Part shown: positions 42,235-54,461 of the stretch, piece after piece
Layout: each line of letters begins with the position of its first letter
Position numbering within the stretch: the stretch's first letter is position 1
Assembly (NCBI RefSeq): GCF_009905375.1
Contig: NC_133650.1
Coordinates: forward strand, 294,886,270-294,950,269
Direction of reading: 5' to 3'
DNA from: Apium graveolens
Taxonomy: Eukaryota > Streptophyta > Magnoliopsida > Apiales > Apiaceae
DNA: 64,000 bases
Position numbers and translations under genes: made by a program
Notes under the pieces: model-generated
The model's database searches: none
Told to the model about the DNA's origin: nothing
What the model saw: only the letters and a program-made list of their open reading frames with translations

Positions 42235-45200
42235 CTACCGTGGTTCAATCGCAGTAAAACTGAAGTCGTCTGCTGAGGGTAACGTATGATTGCTTTGTGA
42301 GTTATCTTTTACATGCCGCCTTCTCTCTGTGAAAAATCCAGGTGTCTCGGGTTTTGGCAGCGCAATTGTACTGTTTAACATCATGACCACAGATGACATG
42401 TTTGGTCTGTCTTCTGGGTATTCTTGAACGCAAAGTAATCCAATTTGAACAATTCGATCTACTTCATATTGACTTAACTCCAAGATTGCCCCGTCAATCA
42501 AATCCTGAAGCTTCTCTTCATTAAAACATCTCCATGCCTAGAAGATTTAATTTCTGAGCTTACATGTAGAGGTGCAATAAATAAATGCTTGCATATGATA
42601 TGCTTTTTAAATTAAAAAAGCATGTCTATAGCATAAATGTGTATAATATATGCAAATGCACTTACATGTCCCAGAAGGTTAAGATTATGATCTGCATGTT
42701 CAAAACATCTGTTTTTCTTGCCGCTTACCAATTCTAGTACTAGGACACCGAAACTATATACATCAGATTTCGTTGAGAATGTGCCATCAATCACATACTC
42801 AGGAGGCATGTAACCACTGTCGGACATAAAGAATGAGCACTTTAGTTTTAGGTAAGAAAACAAAAACTTTGTTGCAGAGTTGTATAAATCATACTATGTC
42901 CCAACAACCTTGTTGTATTTGCTTCAGTTTGGCTTCCTCCAAAGCTTCTTGCCATGCCAAAGTCTGAAATTTTCGGATTCATGTCGTGGTCAAGTAATAC
43001 ATTGCTAGCTTTAAGATCTCTGTGAATGATTCTTAGCTTGGAGTCTTGATGAAGATACAAAAGTCCCCTGGCAACTCCATTTATAATTTTGTAGAGCTTT
43101 GGCCAGTCTGCTAACCTGCTATTTTCTTTATCTACACATTTTCAATAATATCTATTCAAATTTTGTTATAATAAAATGATGTAAAAGATGAAAAAACAGT
43201 ATAACAGTAAGATTGTAACTCAGGGGTATAATTGTTGTGAAAAAGGATAACTTCTAGAAAAGGGATATACCAAAAATATAAGAATCGAGGCTTTTGTTGG
43301 GCATGTATTCATAAATCAAAATCCTTTCCTCTTCCTCAATGCAATAACCAAGAAGTGATACAAGATTTCGATGCTGAAGTTTAGCGATCAATACTACTTC
43401 ATTCTTGAATTCTTTTGTTCCTTGTCTTGAATTCTCGGACAACCTTTTCACGGCTATTTGTTGCCCATCCTCTAGCAAGCCCTTCAAATAAATTAGTAAG
43501 ACATTGGTTTCTTTTCATAGAATTTAAGACGTGTCTAATCCAATCCATTAGTTTTATAAATCGTTTCCCCAGGTTATGCAGATTATGTTTCAAATCTACG
43601 AAACGTCTGGAAAAACTCTGACCTGACCACACTGTTGGAATAATCTTAAATTTAGTTATTAATTATTTGTTTATTTAATTATTTGATATTTAGCAATAGA
43701 TTAATTATTAGAGAAAAATATTATTTTAGAATTGTTTAGTAGTGGGCTAGTGGAGTTATGGAGTAGATTATGGACATGTAATTTACCCATTAATTAGTAG
43801 TGGTTAGTTTTAGTAGTAGTTAGTTTTAATATGTTTGTAAAGCATATATAATGGCTAGTTTACCTTGAGTTTTACAGGAGGAAAAGAAAACAAGAAATAT
43901 AGCAGCACAAGTTCTCTTCAAAAATGTAGGTGTCTTCTTTTTTCTCTAAGTTTTTCCAACACACACATGTGTACACTAATTTTTTTGATTTAAGTAATGT
44001 CTAAGCAATTGCCTTCTCATTGCAATCATAACTCACCTTGTAAACAGGTCCGAAGCCGCCCTCTCCAATCTTTTTATCGTGGGAGAAGTTGCTGGTGGAA
44101 TTTGCAATTGTTCTGAACTCAAATAATGGTAACTCCAGATTTTGGTGTTCATTTACATGTAACTGTCCTGCGTAGTTAGAAGCAACTTAAAAGCAAATGG
44201 TACACACTAACACAAGTATTTAAATGTTCAAAGGACCCTTTTTTAAAGATTAAACACTTGCCTTGACTATTCAGCTTTCTCTTCTTAAAAAAATAGAGGG
44301 ATCACCCAGGTTGATACAAGTACTGTTAATACTACAGGAATTGATATGAACAGCTTTCGCTTCACTCTGTATTTTTTGCTTGTACCTACAAAAACAAATC
44401 AAAGTAGCATAGTCATTTAATCATTTTGATTTTGACGTTTTTATTTCTACTCAGCGCAGACTTGAGAAACAGATGTAAATGTGTAAAAATAATAGTCTTA
44501 CCAAACTCGGAGACTGACATTCTCACATAAATATCTTGCCCATCTTCTGTAAAGCCCTTGATATCCATCAAATCCTGAAACCATAACAAGCATCCACTTC
44601 CACCTTTTTCAACCTTTATATTTGAATAAGCTGTACAAGAGCAATTCTTCAAGCAAATACTTTTGCATTCCTTGAGATTCATGCTTAAATTGTACCACGA
44701 CTGTCTTGTGTCTGGCAATTTGACACCTGAATGCCTGATAAAACCGTCTCCATGTCCACAATCCAGTGGAGTTGTACGAACACACCCATCTTTCCAGTCT
44801 GCAGCTTCCCATTTTTCTGGTATTTTTGGATTAAACCCTCTCAGACATGAACATCTTGGAGAGCTGCTAATGTCACAAGTACCATATGGGCCGCAAACTC
44901 CATATTGATCACAATCACTGGCTAGTAAAGTCAAATAAATTGTCCACTCTTTGTTCTGATCATTCCATATCAGACGCTGTAAAATTCCATTTGGAGTCAG
45001 TTTAAACCTTGTAATGGAACTTTTACTGAACAGCTGTACTGAATAATAGATCTCATTCTCTTCAAGAAAAAACTCATTCGAGTAAATTGTGTTTGTTCTT
45101 GGCTCCGGACTACCACTGAAACGATTACCAACCCAAGGTCCACTCCTAGCATGCAGCTCTGAACCTTTCCACAGCGTAAGTTGTGGATAACCATGAGTAT

Positions 45201-45777
45201 CTAATCGATGTACAAAACTTCCTGGTGACGGATCATTAACAGTTTTCCACGATGAGAGATACCATTGTAGACCCGTCACCAAATTTGTTCCCAGTTTCAT
45301 GCCAGGTAACATAGTATCTCCAATATAGTCAAAACTCTGCCATGCCAAATTTTTTATGCCATCATCTTTTTCGTCCCTGAAAACAAGATTTCCACTATCC
45401 AACAGCTGAGCCACTGGATTTGCAACAAATCTTGAGGTATTGGATGACCAAACTACTGTATTAGTAGTAGCATTAGCAAATAGTGAAATAGCCTTATGAT
45501 CAATCCGTAGTATCCCAGAAGTGTTATTCAGTGGTGCATCTCTGTTGGCCACCCATACAATTGTCCCGTATGATATATTCTTGAACCATATACCAACGTA
45601 TAGATTATTGCCACTTCCGGGGCTAAAAAATCCCAGTTCAAATTGGCCATTTGCTGATACAATTGTCTCTCCATCTTGAATTGTTTGATTTGTTCTTAGA
45701 ACATCTACAACGGAGGAGGAGTTGGTGAAGGAGAGAAACAAAATGGTGGAAAATAAAACCAAGGTGTTACATTCCAT
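42235..45777 (-). pseudogene. G-type lectin S-receptor-like kinase D, frameshifted (pseudogene)
   Basis: The seven-exon layout of A and B is kept: 45777-44502, 44385-44262, 44167-44037, 43481-43271, 43131-42895, 42816-42666, 42537-42235. Exon 1 (lectin, EGF-like, PAN; start MECNTLVLFS) is intact. The transmembrane exon is 124 bases where 3n is needed, and reads into a stop at a run of seven T (minus strand, about 44287-44293). Exon 5 is 237 bases instead of 238 through loss of one G in the TRVVGT codons near 42908. Either change removes the kinase C-terminal lobe. P-loop, HRDLK and DFG sequences remain. A solo LTR lies in intron 3. A secreted ectodomain could still be made from exon 1 if the first intron is retained. 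Assembly errors in homopolymers are an alternative. Confidence 0.8.
43633..43961 (+). mobile_element. Solo LTR (329 bp), copia-type, in intron 3 of pseudogene D
   Basis: It begins TGTTGGAA and ends TTCCAACA, a perfect 8-bp inverted pair, and is flanked by cacac on both sides (43628-43632 and 43962-43966). A TATA-like catatataatgg lies near 43845. No coding sequence is inside. The strand is inferred from the TATA position only. Kinase A, B and C lack it at this intron. Confidence 0.87.
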
Positions 45778-46990
45778 TGTTTTGCTCTTGTAAGTTGTTC
45801 CTATCATCAATAATTTACACATTTAAAAAATTTAAAAGCAAGGTTTGACAAGAAAGAAGAAAATGTAAGTTGAATCTTAACAGTCAAATATCATTCGGCA
45901 GGGTTGATGTCAATGTCTCATAATTTTAATATTACACACACAAACACACAGACTATGTTTTGGCTTGTACCTACCTAATATCCTTCAGCTCTCTGTTATG
46001 AGATTCTTCTTAATGTTCAAAAACGAATAAAACAAGCGTCAAATCCGTATTATCTTAATCACTTCTGAGTTCTGAAAATTTTAAAATGAGTACAAATATC
46101 GAATTTATTTTAATGAAAAACTTTATCTTTGTGTTGTGAGTAAGATCTTAGTGTTCTAGTAGTTGGATTAGGGATTACTGTCTATTTCAATGGACTTAAT
46201 TTTCAGCTAATTGAGAATAGGTTGGTTGAACAACTAAATCACGGAACTGCTACTGATTGAGAAATAGAACAAGCAACATCTATTTCTAAACTATATATAA
46301 TCCATCCAAGCAACCCACTCCATTCACGTTGCATTGCTTGTTAGATTTTTTTTAGTCGCAGGGCTAAGCGCAGCCTCTATATTTAACCTTATATTTTCAT
46401 GATTGGCAATCTGCATCATCGAATTTGGATTTGTTTTTTGACATTTATTCCCTAACTAATTTATAGAGCCGTCTCCAAAATTTGACATAGACTATTATGC
46501 GGCTGTGGCAATTTGGGTTTAGTGTTGGATATTCATAAAAGAAGTACTGTTAAATTTATATTAAGAGCAATTGTCAACTCTGAAAATGAAAAGAAATCTA
46601 TTAGATTTATATAGATGCTTTGTGTGGTTTTGGAATATGTCTTTGATGTCGCACACTTGCTCTGTTTGTTGCAATCTGGGGTGAAGGCTTCTGTAGTTCA
46701 GTAGGTATGTTATACACACTCCTAAGTGCAAGCAATACTTCAGGCTCAAATTGTACCATGACTGCCGTGTGTCTGGCAAGTTTTAATAAGATGTTGACAT
46801 CGAAACTATCAAGCTCTCTTATATGATCAAATTGTAAGCAATACTGAAGTGAATGCTAAGAACAAAGAATGAACTCTGGGAGAAAAACTTCAAGATATAA
46901 ACTTTACTAATTTTATTGCTGGACCAGTGAAAGAGAAAAACTTTAATCCTAATTTACAGGTCCGGAAAACATTAACACTACATAATTTGT
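45778..46990. other. Intergenic region between pseudogene D and kinase E
   Basis: Apart from a 50-base receptor kinase relic at 46736-46785, I see no gene. The promoter of D would lie just after 45777 and the 3' UTR of E just before 46991. Confidence 0.5.
46736..46785 (-). pseudogene. Relic of an S-receptor-like kinase PAN domain
   Basis: The minus strand reads [12 protein letters not shown], the stretch just before the PAN cysteines in kinases A to D, and the similarity stops on both sides after about 50 bases. It is a fragment of a lost or partly duplicated array member. Confidence 0.65.
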
Positions 46991-49900
46991 TTATCTTGGA
47001 ACCATCGTTGTGACACTTAAATGGTTGGATGAAGGTGATAATGACTCTCCTTCATGCAATTTCCTCTCGATGAAAAATCCAGGCTGTTTAGGCTGAGCTA
47101 GGGGAATTTTACTAGTTAACATTAAGACCACCGTCGCCATGGTTGGCCTATCAGCTGGATATTGTTGCACACACAACAACCCTATTTGGATGGCTCGGAA
47201 TACTTCAAATTGATGCTTCTGGCTGGAGTGTGTAATAACCTTATCTACTAGCTCAAAAGCATTGCCATCTGTATAGGTTATCCATGCCTAAACAATTTGG
47301 AGACATGAAAATAATTAGAGTTATTAATAAGAGAAAGACAATCAAGGAATCGCATAGTTTAATGGCCTAGGCACTCACATGTCCGAGAAGGTTAAGATCG
47401 TGATCCAGATGAATAAAATTTTGGTTCCTCTCGCCCCTCACTATCTCTAACAGCAGTACCCCAAAGCTATAGACATCAGATTTCACCGAGAATAGGCCAT
47501 CCAATGCATATTCAGGAGACATGTAACCACTGCAAGAACAAGTTGTATAATGCATCAAAATTTGGCTTATGGAAGTACTATTTGTAACAACTGGAGATAT
47601 TCTTACTATGTTCCAACTACTCTAGTTGTATAGGCTTCAGTTTCAGTCTCTCCACAGATCCTTGCAGTGCCAAAGTCTGAAATTTTCGGGTTCATCTCAT
47701 GATCAAGCAGAACATTGCTAGCTTTGAGATCTCTATGTATGATCCGCTGTCTGCAATCCTGATGAAGATAAAGAAGTCCCCTTGCAATGCCATTTATGAT
47801 GTTATGCCGCATAGGCCAGTCAAGCTTGTAGCTTTGCTTTTTATCTGTGCAAATTGTCATTCTAGTTAATCCCATTTTTGAAATGCTAGTCGTAGAGTAT
47901 CTGACTTGAAAAAGAAAGGCAGTGTATTAACAGAGAATAAGTATACCAAATATGTACGAGTCTAAGCTTTTGTTAGGCATGTATTCATACACCAACAATC
48001 TTTCTCCTTCCTGCACAGAACATCCAAGAAGCTTCACAAGGTTTCTGTGCTGAAGTTGAGCAATGCATGAAACTTCATTTTTAAATTCTGTCAACCCTTG
48101 GTTTGAACTCTTTGAGAGCCTCTTTACAGCTATTTCTTTTCCCCTGCCAAGCGTACCCTAAAAAGTATCGATGTTACAAGTCATAACTCTTAAGTCATAT
48201 TCTGCACCATTATGCTTTGATGGGAAATGAATATACACTTGCAATGTGAAAACATTAACCATATGTTCGTTGATTTAAAGATTACCTTGTAGACAGGCCC
48301 AAAGCCACCTTCTCCAAGCTTAGAGTTGATTGAGAAACCATTGGTTGCATTAGCTAAAGTTGTCAAGTCAAACAAGGGCAGCTCTAAATCCTCACCACCG
48401 TCCCAATTTAAACCGTCATTTTCAAGATACAGCCCTGTTATCCCTACAATTACCGCATTCAAAGGCATACAATAAAAAATCTAAGCAAAGAGTTGGCAGA
48501 AAACCTAAGATTTGCTAGATCACTATATTACCTTTTGTGTGCTGCTTCTTCTTCTTCCAGAGCACAACGAGGCATACACCCACTATCGTTGTAAAAATCA
48601 ACAGAACAGGGATAATTGTGTACCTTAATTTGGACCTTTCTTTTTTAGCTTCATATTCAGGCAAAAAGTAATGTCAATTTGGAAAACTACATACATTAAC
48701 CAGAATTATTAAGAAGATCACTATCTGTGGTAGCAAAATGAAGACAAATTACGGTATTAGGAAAAAAATACCAGAGACAAATTGAGTTTACCTGATACTA
48801 ATGCAGCCAATTCAGAAGAAGCCCTTCTTATGTAGAGATCTTGACCATTTTCATTGAACTCTCTAATATCTAAAAGCTCTTTAAACCATAACAAGCATCC
48901 GCTTCCACCACCTCTAATATCTGTATTTGCGTAAGCTGTGCACGAGCAATTCTTCAAACACGCCCTCTTACACTCATCAAGGCTCATATTTCTATCAAAC
49001 CAGGAACGCTGAGTATCCGGTAATTTCAACCCAGGATGCATCACAAATGCCTCTCCGTTTGTGCACCTCAATTGTACTTTCCTTACACATCCACCTGACC
49101 AGTTTGCAACATTCCATTCCTTTTTATGTTTTGGCTCAAATCCATCCAAGCACCGGCATAATGGAGAATTGTTAATGTTACAACTCCCATAAGGTCCACA
49201 TAACGCATAATTATCACATAAATCTAACTGACGAGTAAAATAAAGTTCCCAATTTTGAGATTTTTCATTCCACATCCATCTCTGATTATAACCCAGTGGA
49301 TTCATTGACATCGCGGAATAAACTGAATCATTAAGAAGTTCATAATGGTAATACAACTCCTTATCATTAAAAACAAAACCAAACTTAAAAATGGGGTTTG
49401 GTTTCAGATCAGGTGTGCCAGAAAAGCGAACACCGTTCCAAGGACCAGCACGAGCTTGTATAGCAGAGCCTTTCCTCAAAATTATTTGTGGAAATCCATT
49501 ACGATCAGCATGTAATGTATAATTACCTGGAGATGGATCATCGTCACTTTTCCAAGAACTGATGTACCTTTCAAGCCCTGTTTCCAAATTCCACCCAAGC
49601 TTAGCACCCGGTAATTGAGTATTTCCAGGTTTATCAAAACTTTGCCACAAGTACTTTTCAGTGTCTGTGTCAGCGCCGTCTCTAATAACAAGATTTCCAG
49701 AATCCAACAGCTGCAACACAGGATCATTCAGAGATGTCGAGGAGTTTGATGACCAAACTACATCATCAGAAGCATTGAGAATGACAAGATTTCCGTTGCT
49801 GTTAAGTTTTAGGAGACCAGATGTAGTACTAAGAGGAGTTTCTCTGTTGGCAATCCACACAATTGTTTGTCGGGGTATCTTCTTATACCATATGCCCAAG

Positions 49901-50106
49901 TATCGATTTGCGAACCTTCCAGGACTACAGAAACCGAGCTCGAAATGACCACCAGCTGAAACAATACTACTTCCATCTTTAAGGTATTGGTTGGCTCTTA
50001 AAATGTCTCCAGCTGCTGCTGCTGTAGAATCTATTGAAGCAAAGAACGTGAAACTGTAAAATAAAAAAGTAATTAATGCAATCGAGGAGCTCCAGTCTTC
50101 CATCAA
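46991..50106 (-). CDS. G-type lectin S-receptor-like Ser/Thr kinase E, seven exons, 828 residues
   Basis: Exons: 50106-48792, 48648-48532, 48443-48286, 48157-47947, 47844-47607, 47529-47379, 47287-46991; the phases match those of A and B. The start [11 protein letters not shown] leads a signal peptide. The ectodomain has lectin ([18 protein letters not shown]), S-locus region, EGF-like ([17 protein letters not shown]) and PAN ([12 protein letters not shown]) parts; the kinase has [29 protein letters not shown] and an [11 protein letters not shown] activation segment. It differs from A to D throughout, has [11 protein letters not shown] where they have [11 protein letters not shown], and uses a normal GT donor after the transmembrane exon. 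It resembles the common SD1 subfamily (of the At4g27290 type, from memory) and is probably the older, outgroup member of the array. Confidence 0.9.
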
Positions 50107-52109
50107 ATTTGCTATATCATTACTGAGTTATTCTGAAGAGGAAGATAGCGTTTTATAGCATATGTGCGACAAAAGATCAAAATTGGTTCCCAAGAAAATT
50201 TGCAAGGAAACTCTGAAGTTTTTATACTCAAGTACCGAAAGCAGATTAAACATGGATATGTCATATCATATGTTTAAGCATGCATGAAGTCCAAGAGCAC
50301 TTTGTCAGTGACATTCAAAATTATATAACATTGGAAATTGAAAAATGTTACACGTCCCAAAAATTATTACAATTTTTTTCCTAAATATTTTATAATTGGT
50401 AACTTTTCTCAAAATAATATGGGATCCAGCTTATATTCATATATGCCCATAAATTAAATTACCACACCTGTTATATCACGTCATTTTGTAATTTTTTACA
50501 TATATCAGTCATTAACTCTTGTAAATTATTAGGTTAGTCCCATCAATTTATTCTAGTTATCAAATTTGTTAGAACGTACATTTTTATGTGTATAAATAAA
50601 ATTCGAAAAATACATTTGCAATGTAGTTTTCATTATACTAATATAGGATTTTAGAAAGTGTAAATATAATTTTCAATGTACAAGAAATGATAGCCTCCCA
50701 TTTATTTATTTAGGAAAAGAAAATTATAGTTCCCTTATAATGGATTGAATATTGATAGTTGATAATAATTGAACCCTCACACACCAACTAATGATACTAC
50801 TAAATTTACTAGGCCTACTGTCTAGCAGTGATGATACAGTTGAGATGTCTAATCGACAGGAAGGCCATTTGATCTGAAGTCAAACCAAGAACATTTCTTT
50901 GGTCCCTGTTGTAAAATTGTTCAGAGTGTGAGTTTAGTCAACTCTAATTAATGCCAACACCTCAACTAAATTGGAAAAATGGTAATAATTTTTTTATTTA
51001 ATACAAAAGTTTAAATCCTATAAAAATTGGAAATGGATTATTATAAAGATGTGTACAACTAGAGCTGTAATCGAATCCCTCAAACAATTTTTTAGCGAAC
51101 TCGAATAAAATTTTAAAAAAACAAACAATGTTCGATAATTTTGTCAGATAAATTTTTTTATCCAAATGTGAGTTCGATGATATTCGAATGAAATATTAAC
51201 TGTTTGTGAAAATACTAAATTCACCTTGAAAAGAATTAACAAAAATGAATTAAATCATTTGAGCGTCCAACAATTATTCCAATACTTACATATCGGACCA
51301 TGGATGAATATGCAAGAATACATTTCATGCTTGTTTGAGTAATAACCGAGATTGTCTAATATCATGCTAAGAATAGATAGATTGTCCATAAACGAACACT
51401 TTAAATCAGAAAAAAACTGTTCGTGAAAATTATATACATATCTCTAAAAAGAGTTATTTTTTAATTTATCCGATGCAAAAATTAGTTAACTATACAGTGA
51501 GATGACATAACTTTCTAGAGAATGTTTTGAATTTCGAGAGCTAACATATTTGAAAAGATAATAATGCCCCATGCATGCAGAATAACAAGTTAAATATAGA
51601 AAAATAGGTTGAGAATAATTTCATCCATTCTCCTAATTTTGATATGGAGGTAAAAGAGTTGATTTGAAAATATAATTTCCCTCATTTTTTAGCTGACTTC
51701 AAACCAAACCTTTTTTTGTGTACTAGTGAAACGCCAAAATTGTAATCATATTTATAAATGAAAAATATTACTAATACAAAATTGATTTCCGAAATAGTTA
51801 TAGCATTACTCTTCATAATATACAGGTTTGAACAGATTTAAAATGATATTATTAAGATTAATTTCGGATAAAAACACATCTCACCAACTTGACAACTCAG
51901 CTTAACAGTGTTTACTTTATCTTTGTATAAATATAGAAACAACTAGTTAGAAATAACAACACAACAAACACATTTCTTATAACACACACAATGATAAAAG
52001 CTTAGCCAGTAAGTATTGAGAGTTTATTAATGGAGTTCTTCTTCATGATCTTCATCTTTTACAATACTAATATACAATTTGGATTAGTTACATTACTTGT
52101 CAAATAACA
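50107..52109. other. Intergenic region upstream of kinase E, ending in a copia LTR remnant
   Basis: The promoter of E should lie after 50106. The region is AT-rich and has no supported ORF. Around 51060-51450 words like gttcgatga/tattcgaatg recall a decayed MITE without visible ends. The last few hundred bases to 52109 probably belong to a copia LTR, because a primer-binding site follows; a TATA-like tgtataaatata lies near 51934. The LTR start was not found. Confidence 0.45.
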
Positions 52110-52123
52110 TGGTATCAGAGTGG
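52110..52123 (+). promoter_or_regulatory. Primer-binding-site remnant of a third copia element
   Basis: TGGTATCAGAGTGG directly follows ...aataaca and matches the initiator tRNA-Met site of copia elements for 11 bases. It marks the 5' LTR end of an otherwise lost plus-strand element; about 200 bases of leader follow before the tandem duplication and the next LTR. Confidence 0.7.
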
Positions 52124-52240
52124 TCAAACGATTCTATTCCGTAAAAGTTCAGATCGAGATCTCAATCGAAAATCACAAATTGCTCAATACTCGATCTTCG
52201 CCTTGTTGTTTAAGATTCGTTCAGAATCATTTAACTCATG

Positions 52241-52505
52241 TGTTCATCTTATATTAGATTTCTTCTGCAACTCTCTATAAATCGCATATTCTTGATTAAT
52301 TGAGTACTAGATCTTTGTTAATCCCAGACAAGCTAACACTTGAATTAGGGGGGGTTGAATGTAATTCTTGTTTGTTCATCTTATATTAGATTTCTTCCGC
52401 AACTCTCTATAAATCGCATCTTCTTGATTAATTGAGTACTAGATCTTTGTTCATCCCAGACAATCTAACAGTTGAATTATAGAGGGGGGGATTGAATGTA
52501 ATTCT
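52241..52505. repeat. Tandem duplication, 132-bp unit, two copies
   Basis: The unit tgttcatcttatattagatt... starts at 52241 and again at 52373, with a few substitutions between the copies. Each copy contains flanking sequence plus about 57 bases of the terminal part of the minus-strand LTR (from tgtt(a/c)atcccagaca), so the duplication happened after that LTR was inserted. Confidence 0.85.
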
Positions 52506-53470
52506 TGGTTTCTTCTTAATTTTAAGAACTTCTCTCACAAATATACCTAACAGTGTTTGAATATGCAAATGTGCGGAATGAAAGTATTGATGTATTCAAA
52601 ACACAAAGTAATTTAAACACAAGTATTTAAAAACTTTCGGGTGGATTGAACTTATCCACCAGAGATATATATATTTCGGGGACTCGGTGATACAAGGATT
52701 GCACACAGCCGCTTACAAGCAGAATCACAAAGAACAGAGAAATTATTCACAGAGACAGCTTTTTTTTAGTTCTCTAGTTGATTGCTATATTTACTACTAG
52801 CTACCCTTGTTTTATATATTACCAAGTTACAAGTGAATAAGATAAACTAGTAAAACAAAATATGTCTTTGTCTAATCACATGCTTCTTCCAGTATGTTTG
52901 ATTTTCTTCAAGTAAGCATGGAAATGAAAATGCTTCTTTATTCTCTAAAACCTGATTACAGGCTGCCACATTCCTTTTGTGTGTAATTAACCCATGTGAC
53001 TGTCAAGTCACTATCAACTCCTGTTTGAAATTCGTCATCCGTTGAGACTCAGTTGGATCATCCATCGAAGCTCCATTGAATCATCCGTCGAAATGTGACT
53101 TGGATCATCCGTCGAAATCTTGTAAAGAAAATCCGTTGAAAGTGTTTCCATAACAGTTGACTCAATTTCACTTATGTAAAATTACAAGGCATCTCATATA
53201 AACAATTTTACTAACCTATTTTACATATATATCATTCTTGCAGTCAACATGACTTAGAATGTCCTACAACTTCTAATTCTTTAAGGCATTACAATATACG
53301 GGAATGTGCTACAAAATACTTATTAATACATAAGCTACTCTTTCAACGGATGATAGACTCTTTCAACGGATGACAGACATGATCATCCATCGAAAGTTAC
53401 AATTACACTTCATCAAATTTACTAAGGTGTTTTTGTAACATATCATCAAGTCTATAACATATTCCTAACA
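52449..53470 (-). repeat. Putative 3' LTR of the minus-strand retroelement
   Basis: On the minus strand it would begin TGTTAGGAAT (53470) right after a purine-rich tract, and end ...GGGATGAACA near 52449, giving TGTT...AACA ends. It is the expected place for the 3' LTR after the ORF that ends at 53640. It holds eight copies of the motif TCATCCGT(T/C)GA or its complement at 53035-53393. The matching 5' LTR is outside the window, so the far end is approximate. Confidence 0.6.
53035..53393. repeat. Cluster of eight TCATCCGTTGA-type motifs in the putative LTR
   Basis: Copies of tcatcc(g/a)t(t/c)ga start at 53035, 53058, 53081, 53105, 53129 (last nine bases only matched) and 53383; the complement tcaacggatga starts at 53343 and 53363. 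Orientation is mixed, so the copies can pair with each other. Confidence 0.85.
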
Positions 53471-53484
53471 ATCTCCACCAATTT
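53471..53484 (-). promoter_or_regulatory. Putative polypurine tract of the minus-strand retroelement
   Basis: The minus strand reads attggtggagat directly before the LTR start TGTTAGG. This position and purine bias fit a plus-strand priming site for LTR retroelements. Confidence 0.55.
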
Positions 53485-54461
53485 ATGTCTACTGGAATTG
53501 TAGGCATAAATTTAGAGGGACTTGATGATAACCAAATACTTTTTACAACATATTCATTTAATGGCAGATTTAATGATAAGTGTTGCAAATTTTATTTGAA
53601 ATTGACAAAAGAAAGTTCACACAAGTCTTGCAGCTTTGTTCAAGGTGCTCCTCTAGTCTGAGAAAATTGATCTTTTCTCCTTGAATGTCTGGTCCTCTTT
53701 CCTAGCTTTTCATTGTTCTCTTCAATCTGGAGTTGAAGTTGTCTGTAGAACTCAACTTCATATTCATTGGACAAATCCAGCATCTCTTGCATTTCATTTA
53801 GAGTTTCATTACTTGATATCTTTAGCTGGTCCTCCAGTCTGAAGAATTTTCCGGTATTCCTTTCATCTTTGAACTCCATCAACCAGTAGGGTTTCAAGTG
53901 CACTCTGCTTCCAGTGTAAGGAATAGTTAAGATTCTTGGAAGTGCACTTGGGTCTCTCCAGCTTTGTCTTATTTGATGAATATTATTAAGTATCTCTATT
54001 TTGGCCACCTTGGTAAATCCAAAATCTTTCTTGATTGCAGAGAATATCTTACTAAGACAGTATAGCCTTCATTGAGAATCCTATGAAGAGGCCAAATAAT
54101 TTCCTTGCCACCCCTGTACTTGAACACAAGTCTCTCAGGCAATCTTTTGCGGGAATCAATAGCTCTCACTTTATCCAGATCATTCAGATAGAGATTGATG
54201 TTTGAGAACTCCTTAATGTCACAAATGAATAGTTGATCTCCTTTGTTGACTGTAGGTTTGGGCTTGGGTAGTGTTTTGGATTTGAATGGAAGTGACTTGA
54301 CTGGCTTGCTTGGTTTTGACTTTTTTCTTTTAGCTGAGGTAGTTGGAATTGAGAAGTTTATATCAGTGATAGGTAGGCTTTCCCAGTCTATTGGTTCATC
54401 CTTTGGAATTATTTGACTCACCATGAAAATTCACATCTGGATAGACCTTGATTTCAGCTTG

